A stretch of DNA of 54,714 bases from an uncultured Bacteroidota bacterium (GTDB taxonomy: Bacteria > Bacteroidota > Bacteroidia > JABEUT01): contig CAIWVW010000052.1 of NCBI GenBank assembly GCA_903916255.1, forward strand, positions 1 to 54,714, given 5' to 3'. Shown piece by piece: positions 49,480-54,714 of this stretch. The translations under genes were made by a program, and so were the position numbers. Positions within the stretch are counted from its first letter, which is position 1. Every line of letters begins with the position of its first letter. Under the pieces are notes generated by a model that was not told the origin of the DNA, searched no databases, and saw nothing but the letters and a program-made list of their open reading frames with translations.

Positions 49480-51519
49480 ATGAAAAAAGCCTCTACTATT
49501 AGTTCTTTTGCCTGCATCGTAATTGGTTTTGCAGTAATGAATTCTTCCTGCAATAATGCCGATAAGTTGCCTGCGGGAATTACCAAAGCAAACTTTGACA
49601 CAACCGTAAAACCCCAGCAAGATTTCTACAACTACGTAAACGGCACATGGCTGAAAAATAATCCTATTCCGCCCGACCAGGCTGAATGGGGAAGTTTCGA
49701 TATACTATATTATAATGTATTGGACCAGCTGAAAACGATTTTGCAGGATGCCTCTTCGCAAAAAGCAGAACCCGGTTCATTGGAACAAAAACTGGGCGAT
49801 TACTATGCAGTTGCGCTCGATTCCAACAAAGCCACCAAAGAAGGAATACATCCGCTGGATGGCGAACTGGCGAAAATTGATGCCATTAAAGACATGCACA
49901 CCTTCTGGAGCGAAACAGCAAGGCTTATGAAAATGGGGCCTGATATAATGTTTTCATTCGATATAGAACCCGACCAGAAAATATCGACCAAGGAAGCGGC
50001 CACATTTGCCCAAGGCGGTATGTCATTGCCTAACAAAAACTACTACCTCGACAGCAGCAGCGCTATGCAAACCATTCGTACAAAATACATGGATTACCTG
50101 AAAAATATTTTCATGCAAATGCACGAAACCCCAGAGCAAGCAACCAATGATGCCGCTAAGGTGATGAAAATAGAAACGGCTTTGGCAAATGGTTCTATGA
50201 CACCTATAGAAGAAAGAGATGTGCATGCCACCTATAATAAAATGACCTACGCGGCATTCACCTCCACTGCTCCTTCGGTAGATTGGAAAACCCTTTTCGA
50301 CAGTGTCGACCTTCATAACATTGATACTGTTATCGTTAACATGCCTAAGTTCTTCACTAACCTGGAAGGAGTTATAAAATCAACCCCTGTGGATGACTGG
50401 AAAATTTATTTAAAATATCATTTGGTAAGCCACCTTGCAACCCACATGGGCGATACTCTGGCAAGGATAAGTTTCAACTTTTGGAACCGCACTTTTGGCG
50501 GAGCGCAAAAGATGGAACCTATGTGGAAACGGGCCATTTCAAGCACCAGCGGAAGTTTGGGAGAATTACTGGGACAATTATATGTAAAAAAATATTTCAG
50601 CCCGGAAGCCAAGCAAAAAGTGTATGATATGGTTCAACACCTCATTGCAGCATATAAAGAACGCATTAATACGCTCGACTGGATGGATGCAGCCACTAAA
50701 AAGGCAGCCATAGATAAACTCGACAAGGTGACTCTCAAACTCTGTTATCCTGATAAATGGAGAGATTATTCCAAACTGCAACTCAACAGGGATTCATGGG
50801 TTGCTAATTCCATTCGCGTGAACGAATTTGAAGTGGCATATAACATCAGCAAATATGGCAAACCTGTGGATAAAACTGAATGGGGGATGTCTCCTCAAAC
50901 TGTAAATGCATATTACAACCCTACCAATAATGAAATAGTGTTTCCTGCCGCCATTTTGCAACCTCCGTTCTTCGACCCGAACAGGGATATACCAATGAAT
51001 TATGGCGGTATCGGAGCTGTTATTGGCCACGAAATGACGCATGGTTTTGACGACCAAGGTTCACAATATGATGCAGCTGGCAATATGGTTAAATGGTGGA
51101 CGCTTAAAGATTCGGTAAACTATTTTAAACACCTGGGTGTTTTGATTAAACAGTTCGATAATTATGTAATCGATTCCGTTCATGTACAAGGCGCATTAAC
51201 CATTGGCGAAAATACTGCCGATTTGGGTGGCATTACAATTGCTTACTACGCCTTGCAAAATGAAATGAAGGAACATCCGGAAGAAGTGAAGGATGGATTT
51301 ACACCTGAGCAAAGGTTCTTCATATCATTCGCACAAGTGTGGAGAGGCAATGAACGCCCTGAAAGTGTTAAGAGCCAGATTCAAAATGACCCGCACTCGC
51401 CGAATATGTTCAGGGCAAACGGGCCGCCATCCGACTTAAAGGAGTTTTATACCGCGTTTAATGTAAAACCCGGAGACGCCATGTACAGAGCCGATAGTTT
51501 AAGGGCTGTTATCTGGTAG
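49480..51519 (+). CDS. M13-family metallopeptidase lipoprotein (PepO/neprilysin-like), copy 1
   Basis: 679 residues. The lipobox is NSSC. The mature protein begins with FDTTVKPQQDFYNYVNGTWLK, typical of M13. The catalytic site is VIGHEMTHGFDDQG, with zinc ligands His517 and His521, the catalytic Glu between them, and the third ligand Glu577 in GENTADLGG. NAYYNPTNNEIVFPAAILQPPFF and the C-terminal ending RAVIW are family hallmarks. It cleaves small peptides outside the inner membrane. It is adjacent to a close paralogue (51784). Confidence 0.94.
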   Translation: MKKASTISSFACIVIGFAVMNSSCNNADKLPAGITKANFDTTVKPQQDFYNYVNGTWLKNNPIPPDQAEWGSFDILYYNVLDQLKTILQDASSQKAEPGSLEQKLGDYYAVALDSNKATKEGIHPLDGELAKIDAIKDMHTFWSETARLMKMGPDIMFSFDIEPDQKISTKEAATFAQGGMSLPNKNYYLDSSSAMQTIRTKYMDYLKNIFMQMHETPEQATNDAAKVMKIETALANGSMTPIEERDVHATYNKMTYAAFTSTAPSVDWKTLFDSVDLHNIDTVIVNMPKFFTNLEGVIKSTPVDDWKIYLKYHLVSHLATHMGDTLARISFNFWNRTFGGAQKMEPMWKRAISSTSGSLGELLGQLYVKKYFSPEAKQKVYDMVQHLIAAYKERINTLDWMDAATKKAAIDKLDKVTLKLCYPDKWRDYSKLQLNRDSWVANSIRVNEFEVAYNISKYGKPVDKTEWGMSPQTVNAYYNPTNNEIVFPAAILQPPFFDPNRDIPMNYGGIGAVIGHEMTHGFDDQGSQYDAAGNMVKWWTLKDSVNYFKHLGVLIKQFDNYVIDSVHVQGALTIGENTADLGGITIAYYALQNEMKEHPEEVKDGFTPEQRFFISFAQVWRGNERPESVKSQIQNDPHSPNMFRANGPPSDLKEFYTAFNVKPGDAMYRADSLRAVIW

Positions 51520-51540
51520 ATTGGCAGCCCGGGCAATACA

Positions 51541-51559
51541 CCCCATAAATCTTATGGGG
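51541..51559 (+). terminator. Terminator hairpin after M13 copy 1
   Basis: CCCCATAA (51541-51548) and TTATGGGG (51552-51559) form a perfect 8-bp stem with a 3-nt loop, 22 nt after the stop. The downstream tract CTTTGAATGCTATTTT is only partly T-rich. Confidence 0.5.
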
Positions 51560-51576
51560 CTTTGAATGCTATTTTG

Positions 51577-51673
51577 CGTAATTGCGAGGCTCCGCGAAAC
51601 AATATTACCCAAATGGAAACTAATTTGTTATGAACTTAGTAAGACAGCTTAGCGGAGCCTCGCAGTGACGAAT
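51577..51673. repeat. Complete dispersed palindromic repeat
   Basis: Perfect 13-base arms TGCGAGGCTCCGC (51583-51595) and GCGGAGCCTCGCA (51652-51664) lie 56 nt apart, with looser outer matching (GCGTAAT versus GTGACGA). The left half matches the partial copy at 29333. It resembles the widespread CATTGCGAGG-type elements. It lies between the two M13 genes. Confidence 0.75.
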
Positions 51674-51742
51674 ACGACTAATCTTTTGGGGTTGGATACC
51701 TCCTTCCTTCCGGAAGATTCATATATTATCTGTTAATTTTTT

Positions 51743-51750
51743 TATCTTTG
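51743..51750 (+). promoter_or_regulatory. -7 box of M13 copy 2
   Basis: TATCTTTG matches TAnnTTTG, 33 nt before ATG 51784. Copy 2 therefore has its own promoter and is not just read through from copy 1. Confidence 0.55.
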
Positions 51751-51783
51751 CGCCCCCGAAATTAAAAACCACATAAACCTATC

Positions 51784-53817
51784 ATGAAAAAAATATCTTT
51801 TATGGGCATTTTAGCCAGCCTTGTATTGGTTATTGCCTTTACGTTTACATCTTGCAGCCAGCCTGATAATTTACCTACGGGTATTAACAAGGCAAACTTT
51901 GACACTACCGTAAAACCTCAACAGGATTTTTACGAGTATGTAAATGGAAACTGGCTGAAAAATAACCCTATTCCTGCTTCTGAAAGCTCTTGGGGAAGCT
52001 TCCTGATTTTAAGGGATTCCACCGTTACCCGCTTACGCCATTTATTGACAAATGCCGCAGCTCAGAAAGGACAAGCCGGCAGTTTAGAGCAAAAACTGGG
52101 TGATTATTATGGCTGTGCTACCGATTCAGTTGGCATGACTAAAGCCGGAATTGCGCCATTAATGGATGAGTTTAAAAAGATTGATGACATCAATACAATG
52201 AATGCTTTTTGGACAGAAACGGCCAACTTGCACAAAATGGGTGTAAATGTTATGTTCGGAATGGGAATAAGCCCTGATGATAAAATAAGCACAAAAGAAG
52301 CAGTCGAGTTCGGACAGGCCGGTTTATCACTGCCTAATAAAAACTATTATTTCGACCCGAATTTCCAACCTATCAGAGAAGCATTTTTGGGTTTTGCCGG
52401 TAAAATGTTTATGCAAATGCATGAAAACGCCGATGTAGCTAAAGCTAATGCCGATAAAATTCTGGCTATTGAAACAGCGATGGCTAAAGGAGCTATGACT
52501 CCTATTGAGGAAAGAGATGTACATGCTACTTATAATAAGATGACCTATGCACATTTCGTGGAAGGTATTCCATCCATTGACATGAAGACCTGTATGAATG
52601 TGTATGGATTGCATAATGTGGATACAGTAATTGTAGGTCAACCTAAATTCTTTACAAATTTGGATTCTGTTGCTAAAGCATTCTCGCTCGATGATTGGAA
52701 AACCTATTTAAAATTCCACCTTTTAGCAGGCCAGGCAAGCAAATTGGGTGATACCATTGCCGGAATAAATTTTGATTTTTATGGCAAAACCCTTTCCGGA
52801 GCAAAAGTTATGCGCCCGTTGTGGAAACGCGCTGTCGAATCTACCAGCGGAGCTTTAGGCGAATTGCTCGGACAATTATATGTAAAGAACTACTTTAGCC
52901 CTGAAGCCAAGCAAAAAGTTTATGACATGGTTCATAATATTATTGCTGCATACAGAGAACGTCTGAATACCGCTGCATGGATGGACACTGCTACCCGCCG
53001 TGCCGCCATTGCCAAGTTGGATAAAGTAACACTGAAACTTTGCTATCCTGACAAATGGAGAGATTATTCAGCATTGGACATTAAGAGAGATGCATGGGTG
53101 CTGAACTCTTTCCGTGCAAACGAATTCGAGTTTAACTATGAAATCAGTAAATACGGCAAACCGGTCGACAAAACTGAATGGGGTATGTCTCCACAAACTG
53201 TAAATGCTTATTACAATCCTACTGCAAACGAAATCGTATTCCCTGCAGCCATTATGCAATTGCCATTCTTCGATGCAAACAGAGATGTGGCTATGAACTA
53301 TGGCGGAATGGGTGGTGTAATAGGCCACGAAATGACGCATGGTTTTGATGACCAAGGTTGCGAATATGATGCTGAAGGTAATATGCACAAATGGTGGACA
53401 CCAAAGGACTCAGCTAATTACCATGCCCGTTTAGGAACCTTAATTAAGCAATTTGATAACTATGTAATAGATTCCGTTCATGTTCAAGGCGCATTAACCA
53501 TTGGCGAAAACACTGCCGATTTGGGTGGATTAACCATTGCTTACTATGCTCTGCAAAACGAAATGAAAAAACATCCGGAACCGGTAAAAGACGGGTTCAC
53601 TCCGGAGCAACGGTTGTTCATTTCATGGGAACAAGTATGGAGAGGCAATAACCGCCCGCAAAGAATTAAATTGCAAGTGCAAACCGACCCACACTCACCG
53701 AACATGTTCCGTGCTATGGGTCCTCCATCCGACATGAAAGAGTTTTACGCTGCGTTTGATGTAAAACAAGGCGATGGAATGTATAGGGATAGCGCTTCGA
53801 GAGCAGTTATCTGGTAG
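51784..53817 (+). CDS. M13-family metallopeptidase lipoprotein, copy 2
   Basis: 677 residues, lipobox FTSC. It has the same layout as copy 1, with long identical stretches (VDKTEWGMSPQTVNAYYNP, GHEMTHGFDDQG, VHVQGALTIGENTADLGG). The zinc site is complete: His515, His519 and Glu575. The N-terminal half differs more than the C-terminal half. It arose by tandem duplication and probably has altered specificity. tRNA-Ser follows 46 nt after its stop. Confidence 0.94.
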   Translation: MKKISFMGILASLVLVIAFTFTSCSQPDNLPTGINKANFDTTVKPQQDFYEYVNGNWLKNNPIPASESSWGSFLILRDSTVTRLRHLLTNAAAQKGQAGSLEQKLGDYYGCATDSVGMTKAGIAPLMDEFKKIDDINTMNAFWTETANLHKMGVNVMFGMGISPDDKISTKEAVEFGQAGLSLPNKNYYFDPNFQPIREAFLGFAGKMFMQMHENADVAKANADKILAIETAMAKGAMTPIEERDVHATYNKMTYAHFVEGIPSIDMKTCMNVYGLHNVDTVIVGQPKFFTNLDSVAKAFSLDDWKTYLKFHLLAGQASKLGDTIAGINFDFYGKTLSGAKVMRPLWKRAVESTSGALGELLGQLYVKNYFSPEAKQKVYDMVHNIIAAYRERLNTAAWMDTATRRAAIAKLDKVTLKLCYPDKWRDYSALDIKRDAWVLNSFRANEFEFNYEISKYGKPVDKTEWGMSPQTVNAYYNPTANEIVFPAAIMQLPFFDANRDVAMNYGGMGGVIGHEMTHGFDDQGCEYDAEGNMHKWWTPKDSANYHARLGTLIKQFDNYVIDSVHVQGALTIGENTADLGGLTIAYYALQNEMKKHPEPVKDGFTPEQRLFISWEQVWRGNNRPQRIKLQVQTDPHSPNMFRAMGPPSDMKEFYAAFDVKQGDGMYRDSASRAVIW

Positions 53818-53863
53818 TTTTTAGTTAATAGAGTTATCAACTAATGGCTGATAGCTTGGTATA

Positions 53864-53951
<88 letters not shown>

Positions 53952-54110
53952 ATACCTGCAAACACCAATGCTGACTGGGTTTTATTGTTCGAAAGATTCC
54001 CTTATGTATTGATTTTAAAAAACTGCCTATACCTTTTTAATTAAATCTATGGGGTGAAACCTTGTCCATTGGAGCTATCAAAATCCTTTTTTGATTCTTT
54101 GGTATTTAAA

Positions 54111-54430
54111 TTATCTAATAATTTTTATGTTGTCCGTCTTTATTGAGTTTTGGTTATTGGAAATTATTCTATAATGGTAAATACCAACTGCAAGTGAGTA
54201 TACCAGAATCGTTTTTATACCATTGTCAGTTGATAAGAAAGCACCAAGGCCCCTATTCGATTATATGTCCAGATATATTCGACTTTGTCCTGTAATAGAG
54301 TCTCCTGCCCAGGAAGAGTATATAAAGCTACATTAAGCATAGTATTGGGAGGGTTAGGATATATTAACGCACTTATCAACGTTTTATCTTTTTGGTGCGT
54401 TTTACTTGTTTTTCTTCCCTGATGGTGGTA
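54111..54430 (-). pseudogene. Relic of a T9SS type A C-terminal sorting domain
   Basis: Translating the minus strand, the frame from 54430 reads THQKDKTLISALIYPNPPNT, then MLNVALYTLP and, later, GALVLSYQLT before a stop at 54217-54215. The adjacent frame continues as NGIKT, GIYHYRIISNN and IKTDNIKIIR, ending TAA at 54113-54111. YPNP, the LSYQLTNG turn, GIYHYRI and the basic end are the successive elements of a Por/type A sorting domain, here split by a frameshift around 54220-54235. No rest of the cargo protein is present upstream, where a stop lies at 54433-54431. Confidence 0.7.
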
Positions 54431-54438
54431 TTAATAGA

Positions 54439-54475
54439 CACCTAAGGCTACATAGCTTTAGGTGCCTTTTTATTT
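54439..54475 (+). terminator. Intrinsic terminator
   Basis: CACCTAAGGCT (54439-54449) and AGCTTTAGGTG (54454-54464) form an 11-bp stem with one G-T pair and a 4-nt loop, followed by CCTTTTTATTT. No gene on the plus strand ends just before it; it may belong to a vanished neighbour or to an unrecognised RNA. Confidence 0.6.
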
Positions 54476-54714
54476 ATACTTACAAAAATACCTGCATTTC
54501 AAAATACGCTATTCATAATTGGCAGTCGTAAACTATTTCATTAAAATGACATTTTATTATACACATTTTAAAATTATTTATTATAAATAATTATTTCACA
54601 AATTGTATGTGTCACCTAGGCTATAATTAGGATACAGGACTGTTTTAAATTATTCATTTTTCCCTGTTCATTTTTTATTTGCCTCGAAGTTAGTTTAAAA
54701 AAATTGATAATCAA
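54476..54714. other. A/T-rich intergenic end of the window
   Basis: I see no gene. A near-perfect palindrome with 10-base arms, AATTATTTAT/ATAAATAATT around a single T, lies at 54572-54592; it could be an operator or chance in very A/T-rich DNA. The 53951-54110 stretch before the relic is also empty apart from a small hairpin ATCAAAA/TTTTGAT at 54077-54095. Confidence 0.4.

Overview
This is a window from a Bacteroidota chromosome. Several independent signs agree. Many genes carry the phylum-specific -7 promoter box TAnnTTTG, and one tRNA promoter also has a TTTG element 18 nt upstream. Secreted proteins end in type IX secretion (T9SS) sorting signals: an intact gliding-motility/type B C-terminus at 20734-22875 and a decayed type A signal near the right end. 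The protein families are also typical: DUF4296 and DUF4159 proteins, DUF3857 transglutaminases, a TPR-fused LytS-like kinase with a LytTR regulator, a cyclophilin with a long insert, and a RelA/SpoT fusion. I cannot place it below phylum with confidence. No phage, insertion sequence or CRISPR array is visible.

Layout. 1-900: tRNA-Lys and a secreted SGNH hydrolase, divergently transcribed. 904-8325: an HMA/AraC regulator followed by a tightly packed six-gene operon: PqqD-like protein, ATP-grasp ligase, PLP decarboxylase, urea transporter fused to an M23 peptidase domain, TPR plus outer-membrane beta-barrel protein, TPR protein. This is the best candidate for an undescribed system. It looks like a small amide or amine biosynthesis and envelope-transport pathway, but no substrate can be read from sequence. 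8330-15470: kynureninase with an SDR oxidoreductase, a DUF4296 lipoprotein, a glycosyltransferase, a lone OppC-like permease, a PLD-family synthase with a small membrane protein, and a Sua5/YciO protein. 15471-25195: M28 peptidase, (p)ppGpp synthetase/hydrolase, hemE, T9SS cargo, a small lipoprotein, cyclophilin and pheS. 25301-34281: HMG-CoA lyase, an LRR protein, proline dehydrogenase, murB, an SpoU-type methyltransferase, two secreted proteins, an acetyltransferase, nadC, rlmH, a low-molecular-weight phosphatase and an RsmI-like methylase.

34368-44543: a TPR histidine kinase and LytTR regulator, then a three-gene run: a 1110-residue protein with about 30 MORN-type repeats, an active-looking DUF3857 transglutaminase, and a second one without the catalytic cysteine. 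44638-53817: a TfoX-like protein, a lipoprotein hydrolase, a zinc-ribbon/YIP1/PH-domain three-gene operon, a phosphoglucose/phosphomannose isomerase, lipB, and two tandem M13 metallopeptidases. The last 0.9 kb holds tRNA-Ser(UGA), a frameshifted T9SS type A sorting-domain relic, and a terminator.

Between genes there are several families of small palindromic or tandem repeats. Two have been absorbed into protein termini: the C-terminus of the GNAT protein and the N-terminus of LipB. At least five genes have a -7 box only 4-7 nt before the start codon, suggesting leaderless or near-leaderless transcripts.
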